This document shows, in pieces, positions 24,978 through 36,867 of a stretch of DNA of 64,000 nt; position 1 is the first letter of the stretch, and each line of letters begins with the position of its first letter. The notes under the pieces were generated by a model that was given only the letters and a program-made list of their open reading frames with translations, was not told the DNA's origin and made no database searches. Source of the stretch: Alitta virens (taxonomy: Eukaryota; Annelida; Polychaeta; Phyllodocida; Nereididae). The stretch spans positions 53,752,797 to 53,816,796 of the forward strand of contig OW028574.1 in assembly GCA_932294295.1 (NCBI GenBank), in the 5' to 3' direction. Made by a program: the position numbers and the translations under genes.

Positions 24978-25374
24978 TCATTATCGCTCATCCCTGAGCA
25001 GCGGCTCCCTCTTGAGGATTGTCAAAATTTACATTGGCGTCCCTAGCGTTAATACCAATCTCTTTAAAAATGCCCTTTATTGAAGATAAATTTAGGTTAG
25101 ATAAGTCTTAGGTAAGGAAAATAGTCGACAAGTTGTTAAAAGATATTCAGTTTCATTTTGCTATAAACCGGTCAAGGAACAAGGACTCGCGCCCCAGCAG
25201 AAATATCGAGAAAAACATAAAGTACTATCCAACTATACAACTGATCCATTAACAGATCAAGCTATGGGGCATTCTTGGTTTTTTTTAATACTAATTCTTG
25301 GCGAACAAGACGAGGTCAAATTCAGGAATTTCTTAAACAAAAACAAACAACTTAGAATTCATTTAAAAACGTGC
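24978..25374. other. MTRES1 upstream region
   Basis: The 5' flank and presumed promoter of MTRES1, bounded by the probable FBXO11 poly(A) site. No TATA box in a convincing position. Confidence 0.35.
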
Positions 25375-28300
25375 TTTATTCCTTACATTTTTCTTTTGAT
25401 ACACTTCAGGTCTGTACATATTCTCTAACAATTTATATTGAAGGTATGTTATGCATACATTAACATTCTCTTTGACACTGGACATTCAAAATCTCAGCAT
25501 TCAGCATTCAGAGCGTTGCGCATTCACACTAACTTTTTTAAACGTTAATAGAAAATATGTCTAGGGTTCAAGCAAAGGGCAAGCCATTTGACTATGAGTG
25601 CAACAATGTGAGTCATGACTATACATTTATAATTTCAAATGGAAAATTTCTGGCAAATCCATCAATCTCCAATTCATATTAACAATGAATACAAGTAGTT
25701 TTTAAGAAGATCCATGCACACTAATGTTTACCTTTTAGATTTTTTTGTATGGTCAAGCATTAGACTTTTCAACAAAGTAAGACCAAATTGCTCAAACATA
25801 ATGAGTTGGTCCTTCTTTTTTAGTGGCCAAGAAAATTTCAACATTAAGCCAAACGGCCATAGCATTTTCAGCCAGAGCAACACATTGCAAAACTGATAAA
25901 TCAAGGCTCCATCTGCTAAAGTATTATCTATTAGCACCATATTCTAGCCTTTGGATGTTGGGATACAATAAGTACAACTAGGAAATATAATAAATCATAC
26001 CACAAACTCTCCAAGAATGGTTGACCCCAACTGTATAATATATTGTCAGGTCCCACCACTGACTATTGCCTTTCCCTTTAAATTTCACATCCAAACCAAC
26101 ACTTGTTCACACATAAATAGATATATATCCATAAAGATGACATGTAAAATTTTGCAAAACAATAATATAAATATATAAAGAATATATTGGTAGTTGTTTG
26201 TGATCCTCAGCAGAAATGCATAATATTTCAAATCTTGGTCTATTCAGTATGCATAACATATATGTACACATAACTTAAATGGGGAGCGAAACATGACGGT
26301 TCCAAAATACATACATGGGTTTGTTCTTTTAAATATGTCTGGCAACACCAAACCACATACATGGCGTAGACGAGAGTGGACCAGCTGGAATACTAGATAA
26401 ATACAAAGATTTGTGACCAATCAGAAAAATCTTTAATATCCTTGGTCAATATGGTGCCAAGAAGATAAACGGCCAAAAAATAATGTACATAATATCAAGC
26501 TTTCTTTCTTAATATTTAAGTAAATTTTAGTAGTTTCCAAATGCCAATTTATGTTCTTTGAATTGTTTCATCACAAAAATAAATTTCGACTTTTTCAAAT
26601 ACAATCATTCCTGCCTGCAGGCATCAAAATAAGTTTGAGGAAATCACTGAAGAGTCTTGGCAACACAGAAAGATGATTAGACTGCCAGGTCAAAGCGCAA
26701 ACATACTTATAATGAGGGGAAAAAAGAGATTTTGATTTGCTTAATTAAATGGTACAAAATCAACATATAAATCTTATCGGGCTATGTCAAAAATCATTCT
26801 TCTCAAAATGTACCTCATTCAAACTATTTGGCAGGTCACTCACCGAGTAAGAGCTGCACAAAAAAATTCTACTGATAATCATTCGCCAACAAGTTGATCA
26901 GAACACTGAAGGCAAGTACTTGATTGGGTATGAAATCCGAGGCCAATTGTACCAATAATTCTCAATATGAGCCATTCACACGTTCACATACAGCATCCAT
27001 TTTATGGAAGGACACACAATGCACATTTCAACATAGACAAGAAACACAGAATTGTAAGTAATGTCGACATATTTACAAAAGTTTCACGCACATCACTCGG
27101 ACACACACACACAGAATGATAAAGTCACACACTTATAACTTAACAATAAACGATTAATCCCGCTTAGCCTAAAGTTAACACCTAAAATAGACACACTTCA
27201 CAGAAGAAACTCCTTTAAAGTAAACTTAAACTCTTATTCCTAGTCACCAAAAATTTTGCAATGAAGTCTCAATATTGCTATCAAGAGAAAGGCTTTTTTT
27301 GCCACTGTTTTTACATTGATGCCAGTTCAGAGGACATAAAACTTAAATCCCGGTACAATAGAGTGGCACCAACATTCGCACTAAACCCTGATGTCCTGTG
27401 TTCCAGTAAGAAATATTTCAGAAAGAAATAACACTATGTAATGCGTGGTTCACCAACACCAAAACCCTACTCCTCAAATCCCAATGCCAGTACATCAGAA
27501 TATGCATTCATAACTAAGTACAAATTGGCACGACATTAGACAGCATCACCTTTGGTGGTCATTCAGGAAAAACACACAGTATAAAACACCAGGTTGATTG
27601 AATCGCATGTGACAACACATTCTAACATAGAATTTCAGACAAGCATACCGGTCAATTTCAGTGTGGACAACTTACATTCGTAGCATATTTATATATTTGA
27701 AACGTGTGCATAGCACACAAGGGAAAAACTTGTACACTCCATATAACAATTAAATTTCATATTCGCTTTACGTACAATTTCAGGCTTGGTGTTATAATAC
27801 ACGACCTGAAATATTTTAACCTCTTGTTCTGACTGCATGGTTTTGAGTATGTACACACATATATGGTACACACGTATATAGTAATATTATCAAATTTCAC
27901 AAGAAATCAATTCAAGAGACCAAAAAAACAACTTGTAATAAAACAAAGTAAATACATAACAGATGCAGTTTGAAAACAACAATATGAATTGAAAACAACA
28001 GAACACCCTCGGTATACTATTCACAGGGTGTCATATTCATGTAATAACTCAACACTGATGTGGAGCAATTGAGAATGAACACTCTAGCAGAGCTCCATAT
28101 TGATTGACTGATTGACAGACAAAACAGGTAACTGACCTACAACAAACTATACATTCCATATTCATTCAATCAACATTAAAGAACAGCCTAAATATGTTAA
28201 TGTGTGGGAGAAGTGCTGAGCACCCATTCCTGCTGGGTCCCACATTACAGTCCTAATACTTCATGTTGTCAGCATCGGTCTGACGCAACCACTTTAAGAG

Positions 28301-28442
28301 GAACATAAGCCGACGCTCTTCAGTTACAAACCCTTTTTTGGCTTGCAAAGTCTACATGAAAGCAAAGTTCAGGAAGTCCATCATGGTCAACTGAAGCAGT
28401 CTGTCTACAGAGCGCCCAGCCTGTTCCATCTTAAGGCAATTG
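25375..28442 (-). other. FBXO11: Probable long 3'UTR of FBXO11 with poly(A) signal
   Basis: After the FBXO11 stop there is about 3.1 kb with no exon, no recognisable transposon and AT-rich unique sequence. At 25,375-25,380 the minus strand carries AATAAA (ggaataaagcacg), followed about 25 bases on by a T/G-rich stretch (agttgtttgtttttg), a good cleavage context. Earlier, weaker signals may be used, so the length is an inference. Confidence 0.45.
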
Positions 28443-31400
28443 TCAGTTGACCATGAGGGTGTGTGATTCCATAGGTGCAGCCGAGTCATACAGCGTGTCT
28501 GTGTCTTGTGTCGGTTCTCCCTGGAGCTGGCAGGCATTGTTTAGTGTTCCAGCTCCACAATCACAGAAAAATCTGCAACAATAAGGATAATCCTCATGTA
28601 AAACATGATTACGCTTACAAAAAATACAGCTCTCCCTTAAAACAAGATTGATACTTAAGCTAGAGCTTACCGGTCATGTCTAATAAACTCCACCTCATGG
28701 CCATGGTGGCAATTTTTGATGCAGTTCACACAGATTGCATTGCGTTCTGTCGTGTTGCAAGTTCTGCAGCGGTAAAAGTCGTGCATGGGAAAACTAGTGT
28801 AGCTAGAAATCTTGTAGAGACACTGTCCACTGCCCACTGCTTTGTCTACCATATTCTGGTTGCCAAAGATCTTGTTGTCTGAAATAGCCATACATTGCAC
28901 ATTATTTCATTGATTGTACATGTACTGAAGTATTATCTCAAACAACTGATGAAGATTATTGTAATTTTATTACTTGATCAGTATAACAATAGACATAAAA
29001 ATGTAATATATACATCTTTATTTTTACAGTAAAAAAAACATAAATTTTCACAGGCCCTTTAGGTTAATAAAATTGGACATTAATGGTGGAAAATGTTTTC
29101 AACACAGGGAATTTGTTGGTCATTGGTAGGCATACCTTTCAAGATTGGAGAAACCCCACTGGCGAGACAAAGCCCTCCAAATTTGTTGTTGAAGATCTTA
29201 TTGCCCTCCAACGTGGCTGTCGCTCCATTAGTGATTTCTATCCCAGCAGCAAGGCCATCATAGATGCGGTTTTTCCGCAAGACAGGATGGCTCTGGGTGC
29301 TGATAAGAACTCCTGCTTGGGCATTCCTGAAGATATCATTCTCCTCCAAGATGCCTGTAAATACAAATTAATATCACATGAACATGATCTGGTCGTACTC
29401 ATCAATTTATCTCAGTTGCATGACTCAGTTCATCAGCTGTTTATCATAGTATTACTCAAGCCATGGTTTCAAAATGGGTGGATTAGGGCTTTATGTCCTG
29501 TATTTCTGCACCTGATGGGCTAATTAGGACAGGTAGGGACCATGGCAATGAGACGAAAGATGAAACAGCCATCCAACATAGGCTCGACCGGGAATTGAAC
29601 CTGGGACCCAATAGTTGGAAGCCTAGCGCGCTACCACTGAGCTACGCCCCCACCCCTCAAAATGGGTGATAAGTAAGGATGTAAGATTAACAAAACCAGT
29701 ATACCTTTGCCACCATTGAAGATACAGATGCCTCCATCCCGCCCATCATAGATCTTGTTATGCCGTAAGACGGGATTGCTGTCTGTTTTAATCCAGACTC
29801 CTGCCATAGCATTGTCAAAGATTTCATTGTGTTCAATACAACCAAGTCCACCGTTGTAGACGAGGATGCCGCCGTTCTGTCCTCCCCAGATTTTGTTCTT
29901 CCGTATGATTGGGTTGGATCCCGTTCTGATTTGTACGCCAGAATAAAGATGATTGAAAATGTCATTGTCTTCCAGTGTGCCATGACCGTTGTCGTAGAAA
30001 TAGACACCAACCTATGTGACAAAGAAGTATGTATTATAGAGCAGTCAACAACAGGTCTTTCTCGATCAAAAAAACAAAGCTTTTAATTTAATGTCAACAC
30101 CAACCTGCTTTCCACTGTGAATTCGGTTTCGTCGCAGAATAGGCGAGCTACTCGTTGTAATCCAAACACCTGCTAACGTATTGGCAAACACTTCATTTTC
30201 TTCTATCAATCCTTGGCCCTTTTCATGCTGAGAAGAAGAACATGAATACATTAAAAAGCAATTTCAAGACATTGTATCAGCTTTCAGGAAGGTACCCATC
30301 ATTGAAATTCACTTCTAAAATTATAAACTGCCAACTTACCACATAAATTCCACCATGTTGGCCGTGATGAATCTTGTTATGCCGCACAATGGGATTACTA
30401 TTCGTTCGAATCTGAACTCCGGCCAAAGCATTACCTGAAATATTGAAATAAAACATGGTGAAGAAATGCAGATAATTTAGTGATACATTGTGCATTATTG
30501 CAGTGAAAATACATAATTAAGATGACAAAATTCCCATATCTCACCATAAATATTGTTGTATTCAATGAGTCCTCTTCCCTCCCCAAATATGTATACACCA
30601 CCTTGATGTCCATTAAATATTTCATTTTTTCTGAAATAAATAAATATGACAGTTCAAGATAAGACAACTCGCAGATAATTCTTTCAAGTCATGTTGGTTT
30701 ATCTGAGGGCTGTACCATTTAAAATTGTGGTGGGGGCAGACCTGAAGATTTTCAGACCCCCCCCCCCCCCTTTTTTTTTTAAATTAAAATATTAAGAAAA
30801 TACTGTTTAACCACCCTTTTCCCTTTTTTCTTTTGGAGAATCCCCCCTCCCCCACTTTCTCAAAAACCTTCCTGTCCGACCCGACCCCACACTTTTAAAT
30901 GGAACAGCCCTGTATATAATTATTTACCATCTTACCAGAGTTTATGAATGCATAAGTAGAACGTACCTAATTGTTGGATCACTATTTGACGTAATCCATA
31001 CACCAGCAAAGTTGTTCGAGTGAATCCTATTCTCTATGAACTGTCCTCTGCCGTTTTCATGGACATATATGCCCCCTGTTTGGCCATGGTGAATATCACA
31101 TTTGACAACTGTTGGATTGGCTCCTGCCTTGACTTCAAACCCAGCAATCCTATTGTTGTGAATGTCATTGGCTTCAAAGTAGCCCTGAAATGGGGTTAAA
31201 GCTTTATGATTACTCTCCATGTATGAGGTACATAAACAAATGATAAAGTTCATCAAATCAACAGCCAAAGGAAGAGCTAAATTACAACATAGTCATGTTT
31301 TTACTCTGATGCAAGCATCAATTTACTATAGGTGGAATATGATACTGTATATAGTCTTTGTCCTTGTATCTCATTTTGCATCATTTTGATATCATACTTC

Positions 31401-34400
31401 ACGTTTATAAATACGGAATGATGCCCGATAATCATATATATGATCATACATAATCACATGTGATTAATTGAGTTGTCATAATAACCTGATCATAATGATC
31501 AGAAATGAGACACAAGGTTTTCACAGCAATGATATAATTTTGTATTCTGTTGTATTGTCAGATAGCAGCACTTACCATGCCATTATCAAAAGTGAATATG
31601 CCAACATCCCGGCCGTGATGGATGTGGTTGTATCGCATGATTGGATTGGCATGATTCTTCACCCAGACTCCTGCCAGAGCATTTCGACTTATCTCATTGT
31701 CTTCGTATATGCCCTGCGCATAGTCTGTGATGTAAAGTCCTACATTCTCACACATGGAGATATCACAGTGTTTAATGTGCGGTTCAGCGCCAGCTCCAGA
31801 CACACACACAGCTGCACCCACTGCAAATTCAAAACGAAACTTCAGCAACAATGGACCAATTCTACTTCACATAAGTAAATATGTAGGGTTGTCATTGATA
31901 TAAATTTTTCATTTGATTTCGATATCAGTACCCCACTCTCAATATTACAATATTGCAAAATCACGCAAATTTTGTATTATCCGCATTCCCAGTTAGAAAT
32001 GGAACCACCAGTTACAGGAGGATATCTCCCAAGTCATTTTGAAACCATTTCTCTTTATTATGTGATAACTACTAAGCCAATTTGCAAGGCAATCAATTTG
32101 CAATTTGGGATGGGTGCTGTGTAGTCAAGTGCTCATCATAGAACAAATGTACAATTATAGAGGATAAGCAAAGAATCGAAACTGAACAATTAACCATTCA
32201 TATCGATATCAATATTTTCTCGATTCATCCATATACAGCATACCAATGACAACCCTATAAATATGTAAACAAATCAAGGAACAACAGAATATTCTACAAG
32301 ATTATAATTAATAAATCCTTATCAATTCATTACTATTTATTGTAAAATCATGTAAACACATGCAATCGTGTGTCTAGTGTAAATACATTTTCAGCCTTTC
32401 TTTAATATTTATAAAAATTAAAATAAATCACAACAGTTGACACTGTCAGTAACTACTCACCTACAGAAGTACTCCTAATAAAACAATGATCAATGGTTGG
32501 CGAACAATTTTCCGTAATTTCTAAGGCATAATGTTTGTGCTGTGGAACAGAGGATGTGATGTCTGGAGAAAACTGTAACGAGATAAAACCAAACATTATT
32601 TCTTGACGAACAACCTGATAGACAACACCGCATTAAATCCCCAAATAACGGTACGCCAAATAGTTGCAATTTCAAGGTAACTCACCTTTAAGGCAACATA
32701 GCCTAGATAGGCATTTCTAGCTCCCTCAGCAAATACTATGGTGGACTCACTGGATCTCTCTATTACAACATGTTCGGCTACATTTCCAGGGGCTGAAATA
32801 AGCAAAGGTACAATATTACTGATTGACACCCAAACTAGAAAGCGCGCCATTTATAAAAGGTTACTTAATCGTCTGAATTTTTTCCGGCAATCTTTAACAG
32901 CAACTTACCAGCACCGAGAATAGTGACATCACTGTCGATAACAAGGAACTCCCCTTGGTACACACCACTGTGTACCAGGATTAACGGATTGACCATTTCT
33001 CCCTCACCATAATTGTAAGCAGCATCTATCGTGTTGAAATACTGAAAAGAAATACCAAGAATCATCAGGAGCAGATCCAAATTAACACTTGATCTGACAA
33101 AGAACATTTTGATGTCAAGCCATTCCACCCGAGGGACAGTGCACCTAAGGCCAATGATCGATGAAATCTCACCCAGCCTCATCTCATTGTCACAGAGAAG
33201 CAAAGAAGCTCAGGTAGCCTACTAGACCGTAAAATCAACCCCACTCTACCGTAGTATCAAGGTGTGTATCAGTGCATTGTTGGAAACTGGTACGGTCACA
33301 TTACTTACTTCTCATTGCTTGATATCATTTAATGCATGATTGCATCATGTAAATCAAATTTTACACTGGCCAATATACTGACATAGAGCTTTACTGAACA
33401 AGTATTTACCAATATGTGCCGGCCTCGATATCTTTCTTGATGTTCCTCGTATTCTTCATGATAGCCCTTCCGAACATGAAGGGAGTGATACTGCAAGAGA
33501 AAATCAATATATTGTAGAGTTCCACACAAATACCATAAGAGCAATTGCACAACAATACTCTTCTCTTTTCCAGTTGTCTAAATTCATTTTCAAACATGTG
33601 CTTGACATTCCTGATCTCATAAATTGTGTGAAAAACGACACCTACCAACATCTTGAAGCTCTCCTGCCACGGATTACTGCAGTCAGCCTCAGACGGCTGG
33701 ATAAATTCATAGACCTTAGGTTCTGGGTTGATCAACGGCAAATCATACTCATACACACTCTGATACAGTTCCTTCCTGCAAACAAATGAAAACATCATTA
33801 CAAACTACTTGAAACTAGAGTAGACCTGTATGTTGTGAACATTTAAATATAAAAAATTTTATGACAGAAAAGACCCCAAGGTCACTTACCATAACTTTGT
33901 ATCATTCGCCACGGTATGAAAACGTTTACACACTTGTGCCACCGTGCACAAGTCAAACTCTAACAAATAGGAGAAGATGTTTAACAGCACTTCATATGGC
34001 AGTGTGTGTTGTAAATAGTGAGCTCCTGAGCATACTGCAATGACAAGAATAAAAAGATGTATAACAAACAGTGCACACTTATGGTTATAAATCAGTCAAT
34101 ACCATGATGAAGAGGAACTTCAATTTATATAAGCAAAAGGAAATTTCGCACAAGATAATAGATTTTACACAATACAAACACAAACCTTTGGCTCCAGTTA
34201 CTGCAGTATTCCTAGCTTTGCGAAGCCTTTTCGCTGGAATGAAGTCATGACTACAGCCAGGTAAAGGCTCAGCAGTGGCTCCTTCTGTTGGCTCGGGCAT
34301 CTGCAGAGCCACCAAGGAGGAAGTTTTCCGCCGCAAGTCATACTTGCAAGCGACTGGCAGATTTACAATGTGCGGTGCAAGGTTCTGGCCTGGCAGTGTG

Positions 34401-36574
34401 TCTGTTGATGTTTCATCTGCAATAAACACAGTATTACCATTATTATGATATATCAATTAACTATCACAGAGGAACTGAGTACATGGCTTTAGTTGCCATG
34501 TACACATTTTCTAAATAGCACACAATAGGGTCTCAACAACCTGCAGAAGCAGCATGTTTTTATCATCAGCTTTCAAACTGCGATTTACCCTTTGATATCA
34601 TTTCATGACCCAAATCCTCTTTTCTAAACCCCAAATGAATGCATTTATAGATGACTTTTCAATTCATTGTCAGTCTTCTTGATGCAAAGACAGATTTAAT
34701 TTTGAAAAAGTTCATAATTTTCTTTTATGTCTTCCGTTTTGGAAAGAAGTCACTAAACAATTAACCATTCATGAAAAATATTAACAGAAATCAAAAAAAA
34801 AAATCAAATATGAAAAAACCTGGTAGGTCAAACACCAAAAAATAAAAAATATTCCAAAGACTTCATCTCAGTGCTTAATATTGGATGGATGCTTCAGAGT
34901 TCCTACTTGGTCTCAACTTGTAAGAAAAATACATTTATAAATAAATACATTATTTTTCTTCCAAGGTCTCAGTCATTTCCATAGCAGTCAGACCCACAAC
35001 AATTTTATATAAATTATCAAATATTGAACTAACGCTACATCTGGCGGAAGATTAGTACTAAAGTGCCGAGAAATTTCTAACACTGCTTGACCTGAAAGAT
35101 TTTTTTTTTGGAAATACTTTAACTCAATAAATCCATAAATATAAGTTTACTTAACTGAAATATTCAATATAACAGCCTTAATTAAGTACATCATCAATGC
35201 AACCATGCTGCTGGTGTCATTGATTAGACCATGACTTGACCTGAAATGACTTGCACCCCGAATTTTTCAATCTAACAAAATGCCAATATTGTACCAATAC
35301 TGTATTTTGTTCATTTTAGCCTAGACCTCTATCTGGAGGAGGTCTTTTTCCCAGCATCAAAACATAAAAAAGAATCACCAATTTACTCAAAATCTAAATG
35401 AGGTCAAATTTATGCTTTCACGGTCACCAGTGTTCCTGCTAGGATTTTAATTGGGCATGGCGCACAAGATCCTAACTAGACACATATACAAAAGTAAAAA
35501 AAAAAAAAAAGGTTTTCACTTAATTTTTGGTATGGCGCCTACAAAAATGAGCACGGCGCAAGGGGCATCAGGCATGGCACAGCACTCAAATAGGCTAGCT
35601 GGAACACTGGGTCACTCAAGCTCTGGCTTTTACTTTAGGGCAAGCTAAATCAAGAAAATATGGTACACTTATTTCTCTTTTCGCTTGGAATTTTCTGAAA
35701 CTTATTACGTTGCATGTGTTTTATTAACTCAGCAGTTCAGCTTCACAAAAAGAAGCCGAATTACATTATTTCTCCTGAATTATAATGACAACAATACCAG
35801 GTCAGTGGGGTTACCAATCACACAAAGGGGTTTGGGTCAAATTGGGATCAATAACAGATAATTGACAGGAGATTTTGTTCAATATTTTACAAATGAAGTT
35901 ATAAAATTGGACGAGTGATCAATATGGACCTGTATCCAACAAAAATACATGAACACAAATTTAAGCTTCATGTTTTACATTGCTCAATCCATGCTTTTTT
36001 GAGCATCAGGGCAACATACTGTGTTAGGTCCATTCACAATGATTCAGGACTTCACTGTCTTCACTTGATAACCACCCCCAGCCATGGTCCCAGGATTTAA
36101 GACAACCCGAACATCAGTGTGTGCGTTACTTTGTGAAAACACGGCACACAATAAATTTCATTAACCCATTGGCTGCAGCAGCACCCTTTTTTGGAAGGTT
36201 GGTCAACCTTCCGAATGTCAGTGACCCTGTCAAATGCGGGTAGACCCTCCACACAATAGCATTGGCAACGGGACGACCCACAAAGTCATTAGCCATTCAC
36301 CCTCTCGCGTTAAGTGGGGAAAGGAGTTACTGACGATTTACCCTTTGCTTAAACACAACTAAATAGACATAGGTACAAAACTGTAATCATTAAAACGTAG
36401 ATGTGAGAACAAGAACGGAGAAAGGGTAGTAAGTCATGAGATAGGCTTTTCAACGAAACTCAACACCATATTCTTACCTTTTACTGGTGAAAGGAGGGCC
36501 TTGCTACGCGTTCGTGTGTGTCTCTTAGATCGCCGGACACCTACCCTCGTTGTTTTCCCAGCAGAATTCGACAT
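28443..36574 (-). CDS. FBXO11: F-box only protein 11 (SCF substrate receptor)
   Basis: Seventeen coding exons in phase: 36478-36574, 34186-34416, 33890-34034, 33646-33775, 33410-33490, 32909-33041, 32686-32792, 32461-32572, 31576-31820, 30967-31184, 30545-30630, 30340-30434, 30105-30227, 29705-30011, 29136-29354, 28671-28878, 28443-28572. The product is 888 residues, near vertebrate length once the mammalian Pro/Gln-rich N-terminus is discounted. FBXO11 binds SKP1 in SCF ubiquitin ligases; known targets in mammals include BCL6, CDT2 and SNAIL. Residues 1-110 are basic and probably nuclear-targeting (AKRLRKAR). The F-box is at about 119-158 ([14 protein letters not shown]). From about 270 to 780 runs a right-handed beta-helix of repeated NxI/NxAxAG(I/V)xI units. 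The C-terminal UBR-type zinc finger (about 796-855) keeps C814, C817, C826, C829, C833 and the F-F-C-D-C-G segment. The start at 36,574 was chosen because an in-frame upstream ATG (36,649) adds an unrelated hydrophobic stretch. Confidence 0.97.
29467..29654 (-). mobile_element. tRNA-derived SINE in an FBXO11 intron
   Basis: The minus strand from 29,654 begins GGGGGCGTAGCTCAGTGGTAG (A-box-like) and has GGTTCAATTCC (B box) about 40 bases on, then a non-tRNA tail of about 120 bases. The anticodon and acceptor stems do not pair, so this is a SINE head rather than a working tRNA gene. It lies in the intron between exons 14 and 15, in the same orientation as the gene. Confidence 0.65.
30705..30912. 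mobile_element. hAT-like MITE in an FBXO11 intron
   Basis: Left end GAGGGCTGTACCATTTAAAA and right end TTTTAAATGGAACAGCCCTG are inverted repeats with two or three mismatches. A C-run at 30,759-30,772 and a T-run fill the interior. A related but truncated sequence is at 58,464-58,585. Target duplication is not clear. Confidence 0.65.
34457..36477 (-). other. FBXO11 intron 1
   Basis: The intron between the short first coding exon and exon 2 spans about 2.06 kb (34,417-36,477) and contains the MITE at 35,428-35,609. No other exon recognised. Confidence 0.6.
35428..35609 (+). mobile_element. 182-bp MITE, CAGTGTTCC ends, in FBXO11 intron 1
   Basis: Ends CAGTGTTCCTGCTAG and CTAGCTGGAACACTG are inverted repeats with one mismatch. 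Identical GGTCAC words flank it at 35,422-35,427 and 35,610-35,615, a probable target duplication. The inverted relative is at 22,149-22,344. The interior carries repeated 'ggcatggcgc'-type words and an A-run. Confidence 0.8.
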
Positions 36575-36867
36575 ATCTGGGATTTTACCTCTAAAACTAC
36601 AAATTAATGTTATCCAGAAAGAAAATACAACATCGCCGCCATATTGCAATATAATTTATTCCATTTTGGGAACGGTCTGAAACAGCAGCCAATCAGAGCG
36701 CTTGTTGGTGACCTCGTGACCAAATGGGCCAATCAAAAGCCGAAATTTCGGGATACACCGGGAATTCCACACTGACGATTCATTGCAGACAGCACAATGA
36801 ATTTTATAAACATAACAAGTCCCGGCGCAACTGAAGTCATGTCAAAGATGAACAGCTTTGGTTAAAG
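36575..36867. promoter_or_regulatory. Bidirectional promoter of FBXO11 and EFCAB11
   Basis: The two start codons face away from each other across 293 bases. The interval has CCAAT boxes at 36,689-36,693 (cagccaatcagagc) and 36,729-36,733 (gggccaatcaaaag), no TATA box, and higher G+C than the surroundings. CCAAT pairs without TATA are typical of shared promoters of housekeeping genes. The transcription starts are not visible. Confidence 0.7.

Noticed and set aside
29586..29654. Functional tRNA gene
   Set aside because: A and B boxes are present, but the anticodon and acceptor stems do not pair and a SINE-like tail follows.
36575..36649. Longer FBXO11 N-terminus from the ATG at 36,649
   Set aside because: It would add a hydrophobic stretch unlike any FBXO11, and would overlap what looks like 5'UTR with a possible acceptor.
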